Assembly: GCA_033064195.1 (NCBI GenBank)
Contig: JARBJD010000058.1
Location: 186,001-250,000 of the forward strand
Source of the DNA: Blattamonas nauphoetae
Lineage: Eukaryota; Preaxostyla; Oxymonadida
Length of the DNA stretch: 64,000 bases
Direction: 5' to 3'
The notes beneath the pieces were generated by a model. It saw nothing but the letters and a program-made list of their open reading frames with translations. It did no database searches and was not told the origin of the DNA. Positions within the stretch are counted from its first letter, which is position 1; each line of letters opens with the position of its first letter. Both the position numbers and the translations under genes were made by a program. Below, one piece after another: positions 35,509 through 46,582 of the stretch.

Positions 35509-36344
35509 TCATTGTTGATCCGGTTCAGGGGCGAAGAGGTTCATATCAACAATCTTAAATGATTGCAGCAACCTTTTGAAGATTTCTGTGTATTCACTCT
35601 GGACAATCTGCTCTTCAATCATCCGATTATGTTCAGTTTCCTCAAAAGAGGAGTCAGACCTCCCGCTCAGAAATGATGCTGTCCCAGCCGGGCGGCTGAT
35701 TTCATAATCCCCCAAATTGATGAGAAAATCATCGATCGTTGGATTTTCGGGACGAGTTGGAGGTTGTTGTTTGGGAGTGATTTCGCCAGGGAGAGTGATG
35801 TTTACATTGATCAAGATATCTGTTTCAACTTCTTTGATACGAATTAAACCAATATAGGAAATGACATCGTGGTTGTGGAATCGCCCGAGGACATGGTTGA
35901 CAACGAGACAGAATTTTGGAAAGGTCGGACTAATATTTGTCAAAATGACTCAAAAACGTACCTCACACATGGAACCTCTTGGTTAGTAAGAGTGCAGTTG
36001 TAATGAACAACAACATCTAACGATTGATTGAGCTCCGAGAGATCTTTATAATGAAAAGCGATTGCTGAACTATCATCGATAGGCGCTCTTTCCATGATCT
36101 CGATGATGATACTACAATTAATACCCAGTTAAGAAGGTCAATCAACACAGACTGGTTTAATTGGTTTGTCGGGTGAAGATATATCTCCTGATTATCTTTG
36201 AGTGATTGAAACATGGAAAGAAATAACTCAAATAAAGACAAAAGAGAGACCTTGAACAGGGCGTCCTGTAGAGGCATCAACCCATGTTTTTGGGAGATCT
36301 ACTTCGATAGCTCCACCAAAAAGATCACGATGAGCAAACTCCAT
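35509..36344 (-). CDS. RANGRF: MOG1/RANGRF-like Ran-binding protein
   Basis: Mog1 family, which binds Ran and promotes nucleotide release in nuclear transport. The start MEFAHRDLFGGAIEVDLP at 36344 has the Mog1 motif LFGGA. A short intron leads to DNQEIYLHP and a leucine-rich IDLLNW. A likely 26-nt intron joins this to MERAPIDDSSAIAFHYKDL. The last exon carries the beta-sandwich end and the family's closing FKIVDMNLFAP. A Pro/Glu-rich insertion (35640-35790) is longer than usual for the family. Same strand as and 165 bp upstream of POLR3H. Confidence 0.85.
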
Positions 36345-36452
36345 CCGCTTATGGTATCTCCAAGCCTGGTTAGATTTCCGCTGAACTTTTCAGAAAGAAA
36401 ACTTCATCAAAATTGAAAAGGAATGTGTTTCCATGGTGAAGTGTTTGTTTTT

Positions 36453-37717
36453 CTACTTCTTTGGCTTCTTCTTCTTCTTTGTGCCAATTGCAGCTTGAAG
36501 AACTGTCAAAATCTCTGGATCCTCCAGTTTCTTCTCACTTTTGACATTTTCCTGAGGGGGGAGCTTGAGGCCAGCAATGTGGTCGATGCCACGTGGTGTG
36601 ACCATGACGGTTGCTTTGAATTGTGCGACAAACTCTCCATTCTTCTCAAAGATCTGTGGATATGTCTCGAGCATGTTGTGTTCGAGCATCTCCTTCAAAC
36701 CAACTCTTGGATTTTTGGTTTCAAGCATTCTTGTGGTGAATGGGAAGGTGCTGAATTTGGATGAGATTTCGCTAAAGACTGTTCTGGAGGCTTTGAGCTT
36801 GAGCATGTACGACTCTTCCACAGCATGCTTGAAGATGGTTGGCTTAAAGCGGTCAGCCATTTGGCGTGGCTCCTTTCCTGTGCCTGTGCTCATGACGATG
36901 TCGAGGCAGATGACATCCCCCTCCTCAATCACCGAATCAGGAGCAGGACGTTCAGGGGAAGCAGCGTTTGAGATGACCTTGTGACCGTCGATCACAAACC
37001 TCTTCAGCTGATGGGAGAGGACCCCTTCAACTGGGCTGACTTCGTACACTTTAGCAATCTTTCCAATCATCGCTGTGATGTCCTGGGTTTTGTTTCCGGG
37101 ACGAAGCATACGAATGGCAGCGGTTGCAGCAGCGTGAGCAGCAGTGATGCAATCAGCACGACGATCTGTGACTGGAGTCGCGCTGACGAGAACGGTGTGA
37201 GATGCACATGTGCAGTACCCATCAATATGGCATCCAAGATCACTGCGAAGAGAGACGTGTTATTATGGCACATATAGATGAAGGAGAGGAGAAAATACAT
37301 TTTGACGACATCACCGTCCTTCAGCGTTCTTGTTTCGGTATCCTCGGGTGAATAGTTTCCAACACACTCATTAATAGCAATGCTTGTGGGAAATGCAATG
37401 CCTTTCTCGATTGGACCATCATCGGTCATTTGATTGTAGATTTTGCCAGTTTCAGTTAGGAGGTGTTTATCAGCAAGATCTGCAATTTCAAGGATCGGTC
37501 GCCCTGGTGTACATGCAGCCACAGCTTTTGCGAGTGCATCTAATAATTGAGGAGTTATTCATAGAATGAACCAATGGATAGATGGCATGATTAAACGAGG
37601 AGTAGTGTAGATACCATTGGTAATCTGAGCACATGTTTTGTACTTTTCAATGACAAATGAGTTAAGGACGTTCTCCTCGTCCTCAGTCTCGGCTGGATGG
37701 GGAGCCTTTGGATCCAT
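36453..37717 (-). CDS. PA2G4: PA2G4/EBP1-like pita-bread-fold protein
   Basis: EBP1/PA2G4 family, a catalytically dead methionine-aminopeptidase fold that binds ribosomes and RNA. Start taken at MDPKAPHPAETEDEE (37717); an in-frame ATG at 37753 adds 12 residues. Landmarks are EKGIAFPTSIAINECVGNYSP, DGDVVK with CDLGCHIDGY, KAAHLCA-like ITAAHAAATA, EGVLSHQLKRFVIDG and EFVAQFKATVMVTP. The Lys-rich C terminus KKKKKPKK is typical of the family. At least two introns (near 37230-37300 and 37540-37615). Confidence 0.92.
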
Positions 37718-37895
37718 GATGAAGATCTGCCCCTTTAATCTTGACGTTGACATGTGAAATGAGAATTTCAGCTCTTAATTGGTGTCATCTCGTCTATAGT
37801 GACGATTAGTGCCGAGAGATTCCAGAAAACAAGAGGATTAAAATGAATGAAGATGGATTTCAGAGAAAACTTGAGCAGATGAAGAGATGGCAGGT

Positions 37896-38604
37896 TCATG
37901 TGATAGATCGCATTGCCGCTGCCAACTCATCCTCTGTTGCCATTTTAACTTGGTTGAGAGCCCTGAAAAGATCATCAATTAAAAGAAAGAGACATCTCTA
38001 ATTTCATTTTAATTATTTGTTTATTCTGATTTTGTAGACACAACGTCGAAAGCAAATCGATGTTTGCCTGAAAGGTAACATCAAAAAGATGGCATACTTG
38101 TGCCTTTCGGCAATGGTTGAGGAGAAAATACATGTTTTGATACACAACGTGAATCTGATCACGAAGTTTGGATCGCTATCGAAATTTCAACGGAGAGTAA
38201 CAAAGAGAGGAGAAAAAACGATTTCTGGCGAATCCGGGGAATGTTGGATGAACTTGACATGCAGAGCGATTAAAAGAGTTATTAGTTCGTTGAGTTGGCC
38301 TGGAATCTCTACAGAGAATACTGAAACAGAAGAAAAGGTCATGCCAGTGAGTTTCGTTGATGTGAACAGTTCGGGGACACCAAAGTCTTTGAGTGAAAGA
38401 TCTGGCTGACCATGCTAAAAGAAAGGTAATACAAAATGAATCATGATACTAAAGTTGACAAACCGTATATTGCACTCCAAAACTCGAATAGTTACTTCCG
38501 ACTGCAGGTGGTTCAGGAGGAGGTGGGGGAAGAATTGACTCGCTTCCATAAAGACGATACCAGGGTGGAGGAGGAGGAAAAGTCGACTGAACTGTTTCCG
38601 ACAT
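37896..38604 (-). CDS. MED7: MED7-like Mediator subunit
   Basis: Mediator middle-module subunit linking to RNA polymerase II. Pieced from five short exons whose junctions all keep frame. Start MSETVQSTFPPPPPWYRLY at 38604 has the diagnostic PPPPP near the N terminus. A second Pro run (ILPPPPPEPP), then FGVQY, the module PDLSLKDFGVPELF, a helix LNELITLLIALHVKFI and the family helix RSKLRDQIHVVYQNMYFLLNHCRKAQ in two pieces, matching the Med7 HHLLNEYRPHQ region. It ends KMATEDELAAAMRS at the TGA 37896-37898. Introns have donors GTTTGT, GTTTTT, GTATGC and GTGTCT. Longer unspliced frames on the plus strand over this region are shadows. Confidence 0.8.
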
Positions 38605-38834
38605 TGATACCAACAGAATGTCTGCACGTCAATGGCGAAAAGTTCGAAGTTTTGAAGGATGTTATAGTTTGTGGGTTTGTGATCACTTGATTTGTGAAAC
38701 TGTTGAAGATATCAACCAACATATGGTGTGAGGAAGATGTTCAAAATACGAGAAAAGATTCTCAATATCGATATTAACATGAAAATTGCCTCAGAATTGA
38801 AGTTGAACGAAAGAACGATTCAGAAGTTGATGTG

Positions 38835-40004
38835 TTAGGTATACAACAAATCGTTATCGTCTTCGGCATTCAAATCCAAATACTTGACAGGAGAGATCTC
38901 GACATCATCTGCCTCGACATCAGGTCGAATGTTGTGAGTCTTGGCCCGTTTTTTCTGGAAAAGCAATCAGGATCAACAAAAGGATACCAAAAGTTTGGGA
39001 TACATCGCAGGGTCTGGGAGAAGGTCAAGAGGAGACGGAAGTGGAGGTGCTGTGAAGAAAGGATGGAGGAGGGCTTCGCTCGCAGATATACGTTTGTCTG
39101 GATCGTATTCGAGCAATTTCAACACTAAGTCTCGTTCATTGTCGTCGATGTGGGAGAGAATATTGTCAATATTTCCAGAAGAATCAGGAAACGGTATGAA
39201 GCCAGGGTATGCCGAGAATTTCTCCATCAATTCGGGACTAGGCTGACCAAGTATCTCTCCAATCACTCTTATCTGCCCAAGTGAAGATGTCCCCGGGAAT
39301 ATTGGGCGAGTTCTAGAGAGATATAGAAGAAGAAAGAGAGACTCCTGCAGAAGCTCAAGATAGATGCATCCAACACCCCACATATCTCCAGCGGATAGCC
39401 ATTCTCGTCTCCCAAACAGACGTTCTGGAGATGTGTACCAACTAAACAGGCTTGATTGAGAGAGAAAATACCTTGTTCTGTTCATGCAGAGAAACCGGTC
39501 GGGAGGTGGCTGAAATGAAACACTCAATCCAAAATCGGAAAGATGAAGGGATCGACGTCTTGAAACAAGGAAATTTTCTGGTGTGATATCCTAATAAGAG
39601 CGTTGCGTTGATGACATAGTAATTCAGACCATGTGGGCGATCTGCTTCAGATGACAGGCTGAAACAGCAGAGAGCATTTCTCGTAAATATTCTTTGCGGA
39701 TTTCAAGTGGAAATATTCCATCAAATCCAGAAATGATATTGCGAAGGTCGGTTTCCATGAGATCGTAAACCATGCAATGGCGGCCTTTGCTATCGTGAAA
39801 ATCTTCGCGAAAACGCAAAATATTGTCATTTTGAAGTACACTGACAGCTGACAATTCGCAGTCCATGTGATGGTCATCCTCAGGGTCAACTTTTTGAATA
39901 TGTCGTTTGATACAGACTTGTTCTCCGGATTCGAGGTTTCTAGAGAGGTACACCTTCGAAAAAGATCCTTCTCCGATCCGTTTTATGTTTTCATATTTAT
40001 TCAT
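38835..40004 (-). CDS. CMGC/CDK-like protein kinase with altered HRD motif
   Basis: Serine/threonine kinase of about 320 residues. The glycine loop is IGEGSFSKVY, the lysine is in VCIKRH, and the hinge is MVYDLMETDL, typical of CDK-like kinases. The catalytic loop reads HMDITPENFL instead of HRDLKPEN: the catalytic Asp and Asn are kept but Arg and Lys are replaced. DFGLS, a PERLFG motif (APE), GDMWGVGCI and RPIFPG with the CMGC insert follow. After the kinase domain a last exon encodes a Lys/Arg start and an acidic tail ending DLLYT. Several introns, including one between HM and D. It is probably active, but with changed substrate or cofactor contacts. Confidence 0.85.
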
Positions 40005-40249
40005 GAAGCCGTGATTGTGACGAAAATGGATTAGAAAAAAGTCTGATGGGCTTCATCTCTCAAAAACAACCGATTCACTATTTCTTTCCAGAAAAAACCT
40101 CAAGTAGCGACAACAAACAAACCAACCCTCGATTGTTCACCACTTTCTGTGATAATTGTGAAGAGTGGGAATACTCTGGATGAACACGTGGAAACAGAAG
40201 AGAAATGATAATCCTTTGATGAGATGAGAACAATCAATGAAGACACCAC

Positions 40250-40870
40250 CTACTGTGTGAGGACTGGAATCGATTTGGGAGTGTGATGGAGCAAGAAGTG
40301 GTTGGGTGTTGTGTGTCGGGGTGTTGGATCTGGCCTGCGTGAACACGTCGTTCTCGTCGTGCGTCAGCCAGCCGAACACTCCAGACTTGTATCCAAACCA
40401 GAACTACACACAAGGTGAACGCTTCGTTTACCCATATACCTATCACGACACCACCATCACTTCGACATTCACTCTCTGCCCTTTCCGCGAGATGCCAGGA
40501 ACATTTGGAAATATCTCTGAATGCCAAACGACCGGGTCGGTCAAAAACGTGGGAGGCAGTATACAAATAAACAATGTTTTGCTCCTCACACTCGCAGATT
40601 CATTCTTCGAAAAAGGAGAAGCCGATTGAGATTCAGCTGTTGCAGCGCCTAATTATCCGACAGTTGCCATTTCCAACTGTTCATTCGTAGATTATACGTC
40701 TGTGAAGAGGGGAATCGTTTGTTTCGACTTTGAGTGACGATCTTGACTCTGGCATTCCTGAGCTTCAGAAACTGCGTGTCAACGTCTGAGCTGAATGCCA
40801 AAGATGTATTCCTTTTTAATCTCACGTTTGCGACTGTCCAGTCGATAATCCAGTTTTGTGATTCCTCTGA
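40250..40870 (+). pseudogene. Relic of a beta-helix repeat protein gene
   Basis: A fragment with the style of secreted or surface parallel beta-helix proteins: LACVNTSFSSC, then TSTFTLCPFREM, then ISNCSFVDY and LSFRNCV. The first part (40250-40629) is open for about 125 codons and then ends in a stop. Similar sequence continues in the same and then another frame to about 40870 with further stops. There is no start codon context or downstream domain. It is host-type sequence, probably a degraded copy of a large family. It is more GC-rich than its flanks. Confidence 0.55.
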
Positions 40871-40888
40871 AAAAATCAATGTTGATGA

Positions 40889-41660
40889 ATGGTGAAGAAG
40901 AACAACAATAATAATGGGCATCTCATTTCACAAACCATGATTGACTGTGAACCAGCACAACTCCTTTTCAAAGAAAGTGGACCTCTTCGAAAAAGGCCTC
41001 GTTCTTTCGATGTCGAGGATGATCCATCGACGTTGAAGAAAAGCGGATTCAAAACGAATCCATTCCTCATTTATTCACAGAATCACCTCTCAAACTTCTC
41101 CCAAATGCACTCCCATGAATTCATCTCACCATCTAGCACCTCTGATTCCTCACAGATGCTTGTTGATCGATCCCCTGATTTCGTGTCTCGTGGAAAACTC
41201 CGTCGTCTTGATTCCCCCCCTCTTCTTTCCGAACTCTTCCACCCTGACAGGACTGAACCCGTTCCTAACGTACCTCGTTCCAAACAGCCTTATATCAACC
41301 CGGATTTTCAACCAAGTATTGCCCTCGTCTCTCATCATGATCTCTCTCACTTTTCTGACTTTCATATCAATTTAAAAAGTCCTTGACCAACTTCCTAAAC
41401 GGCTCCAACATTTGATAGAAACAAATGGCGCTAAGAATCCCGTGTTCACACTTCGTGATCTCGAAATCGTCGCTAAAAAGGCCACAGAAATTGCGGACTC
41501 GACTTTGGGGAAGAAATACGAAGACATGTACGTACAAAAGGTTCAATGTGTGTTCTTCTCTGTTTCATTCCGGTTCTCGACAGCATATCATGAACTGAAA
41601 CAATCTGAACAACCCACGCAAAGTCGTCCTCGAAATGCTGATTTTTCCTATATTTCTTGA
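40889..41660 (+). CDS. AKIRIN: Akirin-like nuclear protein
   Basis: Three exons. The first starts at 40889, or at the in-frame ATG 40937 (MIDCEP), and carries a basic motif RKRPRSFD like akirin's nuclear signal, followed by Ser/Pro-rich sequence. An intron with donor GTATTG joins to a helix ending PVFTLRDLEIVAKKATEIAD. That matches the akirin motif LFTLRQVGMICERLL and the following KKYEDMYVQK. A second intron leads to a short last exon ending DFSYIS, close to akirin's SYVS ending. Akirins are small nuclear cofactors of chromatin and proteasome import. Length about 210 residues fits. Family evidence is the C-terminal third. Confidence 0.55.
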
Positions 41661-41761
41661 TTTTTTTGCACTAATTTTCTGTTCTACTGGACACTATCTC
41701 TTGATTTCATCTCACCCAACCCTCTTTTCTTAACTCGGTCAACCACATCTTAAATATCTGT

Positions 41762-42394
41762 CTACGCCCAAAGGAGAAGATGGGCACCTATTTTGGGAGT
41801 TGTGAGTGCGAAGAATGGATCGTGCTTATTTCTCACAACACCAGCTCTTGTATCTGAGGGTTGTGTTTTTCTTAGACTTTCGAATGGTTGAGGCATGGGT
41901 GAGACTACTTTCCTCGGCAATCGCTGACTGACAGATTCTGGACCCAGTCCGAATCGCTCCTGCGAGAGGAGACGAGTCTCGTTCATGAAGTCCACAAATG
42001 AGCGATGCACAACGTCTCCAGGATTCATTGCTGGCAGAAAGACATTGAAGAACTGGTCGACATAGCATTTATCGTCGAAAGGAAGACTGTCATCCATTGT
42101 GAGAAAACAGAGCAGGTTCCGAGCAAAGAGAGCAATCGACATTCGTTCCAGGCGATCCTGAGATTCCGGATTTATTTGCAGTGTTCGAGGGAGTTGAAGA
42201 GCGTTAAGAGAGTTCTGTGCTCCGAAATGTTTGGAGAAGACGTTCAAGTCATTCACGTAATCAGCAACATTCTCATCCTCTTCTTTTTCATCAACAAGAT
42301 TTGCTTCGTAATTGGCCACGTTCAGCAGATGATCTCTGTTGTCCATGTACACACCGTTCAGCAATTTCCCGAGTCCTCCGAATTGAGTCAACAT
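41762..42394 (-). CDS. Unrecognised 210-residue protein
   Basis: A single-exon frame of 210 codons that starts with the ATG at 42394, only 24 nt from the divergent OST3 gene. The N-terminal half is acidic and helical (KEEDENVADYVNDLNVF) and contains a hydrophobic helix FARNLLCFLTMDD. The C-terminal third is basic and Pro/Arg-rich. No domain or signal recognised. Codon use and absence of low complexity argue for a real gene. Confidence 0.65.
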   Translation of the reverse strand: MLTQFGGLGKLLNGVYMDNRDHLLNVANYEANLVDEKEEDENVADYVNDLNVFSKHFGAQNSLNALQLPRTLQINPESQDRLERMSIALFARNLLCFLTMDDSLPFDDKCYVDQFFNVFLPAMNPGDVVHRSFVDFMNETRLLSQERFGLGPESVSQRLPRKVVSPMPQPFESLRKTQPSDTRAGVVRNKHDPFFALTTPKIGAHLLLWA

Positions 42395-42418
42395 CTCACG
42401 GCGTGGAAACCCATCATC

Positions 42419-43664
42419 ATGACTTTCATCGCTGTTCTCTTCCTTTTCTTCCCTTCTGTGGAATGTAAGAGAAAAGTACGAGATTTCTCTGATCAGGAGG
42501 AAATATTGAATCGAGATTACCTTCTCTCACTCCTCTCACACTCTAAAACAGATATCATTGATGTTGATGCAAATTCGATGAATGAATATGCAATCTATAA
42601 ACCGCGTGACTACAATGTCATTGCTGTCTTTGATGGTTCATCAGCCATTTGTCCAGCCTGCAAGTATACCGTTCATTTGCTGTTCAAATGTCATTCTCCT
42701 TTACAGAGCATTTCAACCAATCATCAAAGGATTAGGTTCCCTCTTCATCATTATATGATGACATGAAATCGCCATTTTCTTTTTTTGCAGGAGGCTCATT
42801 GAGACGAGCTGATTTGAACGCAACAAACGATCCGGTCTTCATTCTCCGTTATACTCTTCAACAAAAGCAAGAAGATATTCAATATATGCAAAAGGTCTCA
42901 TTCTATATCATTTTAGCTCAAGTTCAGCTTGGAATAACTTATCTTCCAGCATTTATTTGGTTTCCAAAAAGTGAACCAGGCACGCTCCCGTGTCGTGAAG
43001 TCAAACAGATAAATAAACAGCATGTATGAATATTTGCTTCATTTCTGCGTCCTGAAGATCTATAAACTTCCCGGCCAGTACATCTCCTCCCAACATTTTG
43101 GAGCATGGGTTACCAAGCGAACAGGGCTTGTTTACGCTTCAGATGATGCAAATACTCAACAGGACTTCACTCTTACGCCTTTCATCTTTTTCGTTATTGT
43201 TGGAACAGTAACCCTTTGTGGGTCTCTGGTCTTCTACTTGTATACAAGCTGGGGAAAGAAAGCCTTGTGGACAATCGTCCCCATCGTTTGCTTTCTCTTG
43301 AGCAAATGAATTCATTTTCATCGTCTTGCTTTTATCTCTTCAACAGATTGTCGTTCTTTACTCGATTTCTGGCTTTCCTGCGTGGAGGATCAATCAGTCT
43401 CCTTTCTTCCTCAGAAGTGGAAACAACCGGAACGTTTACTTCTATCCACAGGATTCAGGCCGTATTCAATTAGGCTCTGAATCATTCATTATGGCTTTCT
43501 TCTGTATTAGTTTCCTCTTCTTTCATCTTTCACTAGTTCTTGTCTGCGGGGCTTGTCTCGTCGTATATGGGGTAACCTCATCTCCTCTCATTGCCTTTGT
43601 GGCTCTTGCAACAGGAATCATCTTTTATTTAATGATAAACCTCATTACTTCGTTCAAAAATTGA
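42419..43664 (+). CDS. OST3: OST3/OST6 (TUSC3/MAGT1-type) oligosaccharyltransferase subunit
   Basis: Thiol-oxidoreductase subunit of the ER oligosaccharyltransferase. A signal peptide (MTFIAVLFLFFPSVEC) opens a thioredoxin-like lumenal domain with VIAVFDGSSAICPACK, whose CPAC is the active motif. Then YLPAFIWFPKSEPG, AWVTKRTGL, and four membrane segments: IFFVIVGTVTLC, WTIVPI with IVVLYSISG, FFCISFLFFHL and FVALATGIIFYLM. Exons start at 42419; introns are 42664-42706, 42736-42790 and an in-frame 33-nt intron at 42896-42928, plus two later ones. Ends at TGA 43662-43664. The family's WN-GPP-type loop is present as FPAWRINQSPFF. Confidence 0.85.
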
Positions 43665-43880
43665 GAGTTAATCTTTGAATTCTCTTCTTTCTCCACTTCA
43701 CATGCCTCATCTTTTTTATCACCGAGCATTCTTTCTATCATCCCAAAGACGAATCATTTTGCACACTGAAGGCAGAGTCATGTTCCGTCTGGGTTGGGAA
43801 TGATAAGGCTTTGAGTGAAAGACAATTCAAGACTACTCCCTTCATGAAATGGGCAACGGTCAATACGAAGAGTGGCATGT

Positions 43881-44627
43881 CTAGTATCCATTCTTGAACC
43901 CACTTCTGTCTTCTGAGTGACGGCTGAGGGTTCTTGGTTTGGTGTGAGAGTGGGGGACACCAGCGGGCTTTCCGAAGTATTTCACTGCTTCTCTGTTGTT
44001 CTTTGGTCCGCGGAGGAGCAGGGTGTTGCGACCAGTTGGTGCTTTCATGGCAAGTTGGTCGAGGGAGATGCATTCTCCACCAGCACGTGTGATTCTGTCG
44101 CGGGCTGATTGGGTGAAGCGAAGAGCAGCAATGCGCATTTTTGGAACGTTGAGGAGGCGGACATCATCGGTAACAGTGCAAACACAGACTGCAATGCGCT
44201 CTGGAACTTTCTTTGTTTCGCGAGCGATTCGGCTGACAGTGAGTGGAGCACGGTGAATACGGCTGAGGCAAAGGCGGTGAAGGATGACTTTGTCGAAATT
44301 AGAGTGTGTGCGGCGAACGAGGTATCTGTACAGCTAAAATGGACAATGGTTGACGAGTTGAGAAAAACATATGATAGAACAATTATGAAGAAGAATACCT
44401 TCACCAACATGCGCAGATAGGGATCATCAGACTTAGGCTCACGACGGACAGCCTTTTTAGAGCGACCACCAGCAACAAGATCGATACCCTAGACAAGAAG
44501 AGAATTCCATCAAAAGACGATGAGTTTTCGATAATACAGGAGAAAGAGATCAAGAAATTGTCTCAACAAGTTCATATAGTAGAAAACATTGCAAGAAAGA
44601 TGAATATCTCCTCTTAGTACAGACCAT
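43881..44627 (-). CDS. RPL18: Ribosomal protein eL18
   Basis: Large-subunit protein L18e. The first exon appears to contain only the ATG (44625-44627), followed by a 136-nt intron (44489-44624, donor GTCTGT). Exon two begins [12 protein letters not shown] and continues [16 protein letters not shown]. After another intron (donor GTATTC) come [25 protein letters not shown] and [11 protein letters not shown], then a TLLLRGPK loop and [10 protein letters not shown], the invariant end of the family. A tiny first exon is common in ribosomal protein genes. Its start codon overlaps, on the opposite strand, that of the gene at 44626. Confidence 0.9.
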
Positions 44628-46582
44628 GGAGAATCTCGAATTAGATCAAACCCAATGTCTGCTTCTGGTTTTGTCCAATTCAGAAAATCACCTCGAGATC
44701 GTCGTGTTGTCACTCTTCCGAGAACAATAGACGAAGATTTCCCAGTATGTGGACAATGCTCGTGTGTCATGTCCAGACGACGCAGTTGGCTCCCTGACAG
44801 TCCAAGAATGGGCCGGTGTGCTTCGACTTTCTTTATTTCAGGTCAAACTGTATGACCACACAGCGAAGTATTCCAGATAGTAGTATGCCACTCTTTTCAG
44901 CCTCATTTCGCATTTCATATCTCACCAAACACAAGTTGACAAAAATCGTATGTTGTCTCCTGACATTTTGTCAAAATGACTCTTCTTATACGTTTCTTGT
45001 TAGATGGAATATGTGTTGGATTTGGTGATACTCCCATTTCTGATGCAGACATTCAGGAATTCTTTCTTGGCCTCAGTGAGTTTCCCGTTCACTTTGGCTT
45101 TTGGAATGCTCCTCAAACCTCATCGAACGAGATTGATAGACACGTATTTTTCTACAACCGTGATGTCCGTGACAAGTTCTTGAAACAACATCCACTTATC
45201 GTCTGCCAATCATGGTTTCAACCCTCATTGTCTCTTCCGCTCTCCTATTCCTTCTTACTGTCATCAGCAAATCAAAAACGTCATCCTTCCGATCTTTGGT
45301 CCCGACCTTCCCCTTTTTTATTTGCGCATTGTCGACCCATCCAACGATCGGTACAACATTGATGAAATGCGAGCTGTTCTCGACATTATTCTCGGGAATC
45401 GTTTCGAAAAGACCTACACTCTCGGCCACATCGCTCTTGAGAAAGTTTCATTGGTCTCTTTTGAAACCACAGCTCAGCTTCGTCAAGCTGAAATGTTGCT
45501 CAAGAACAGCACATCATTAGGTCACCCAAACCAAATTTCCACTGTCACTCGCGAGAATCTCGTGGTCCACAAACTTTTAGTTGAGTATCTTGTCTCTTTC
45601 TTTCGGATATTCCTTTCTTCCGATCCTTCTCCAGATTTATTGAGAACAGAAGTTGGTATCAAACAGTCGATCTGGACAACCCCCATAATTATATTGTTGA
45701 TCTTTCAATACTTATCAAGCTAAGGAATAGGATAAATGATATGATTGTAACGTGGATTGAAGATACAATGAAGAAAGACGAGAGATGGGCAAATCTTCCA
45801 ATTCCTCGTCTTGAACTCCACATCGAACACGGACACTTTACTGGAACAGGAAACCTTTTCTTCGATTATACTGATGATGGTGCTGATGTCTGGTTCCTCT
45901 TGTCTTAATTTTTGCTTAGGCATCACAACACTTTCTAAAATATTACCCAAAAAACGAATTTGTCGTCGATCTGGGATGGAACGAAGAACATCCCACGTAC
46001 GTTCTCCTCAAAAACGACGTCCCCCCCGCCAAATACCCACCACCGCGAACACAGTCCCAACCAATCCCTTCAGCCCTCCTCCCGCCCGAAGAACGAGTCC
46101 CCCTTCTTTCTAACGCCGACCTCCCTCCTTCATCTATCCATCTTCCCATTTTCCCAACCAAAATGTCTCTAATGAACAAAAACGCACCGACATTCGTCCC
46201 CCGTTCACACACCATTCCCAGAGAGAAGGAACCCACATCACCTCCCGCCACCCTCCCTCTGACCACCTCCGATAATGGTGATACCAGCCCACGTTTTCCA
46301 AACACGGACTCATCGAACTTTAGCAGCGATCCAACCAATTTCCTCTCAACCTCCTCCTACCTCACCCCCGAGACTCCAACAATCGCCGATGGACTGTCCT
46401 ATTCTGACCTGCTCTTTTTAAACAAGAACTCGGATAGTCACAATTTCGGCGATGGCCTCTCCTTCCCCGACCCTCTCCTTTCAACCAAGAGCTCCCAGAA
46501 CCAGCCTACCCCCGATGGACACTCCATACCCGACTTTCTCTTATCAAGCAGCCTGGACTCGCAGCTTCCCAGCCTTAATTGA
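44626..46582 (+). CDS. Unrecognised multi-exon protein, about 500 residues
   Basis: Frame and GT-AG boundaries support about seven exons. The start is the ATG 44626-44628 (MENLELDQ). The body encodes SLTVQEWAGVLRLSLFQ, GICVGFGDTPISDADIQ, LPIFGPDLPLFYLRIVD, a helix NYIVDLSILIKLRNRIND and LELHIEHGHFTGTGN. A last exon after DDGAD runs ASQHFLKYYPKNEF then a Ser/Thr/Pro-rich low-complexity tail to TAA-region stop 46582. One intron, 44880-44900, would be only 21 nt. No known family recognised. Mixed alpha-beta content suggests a soluble folded core. Junctions are self-consistent but by eye. Confidence 0.6.

Noticed and set aside
38089-38409. 106-codon plus-strand frame, and others to 38690
   Set aside because: Shadow of MED7: minus-strand exons with Pro runs and Mediator motifs explain the region and all junctions keep frame.
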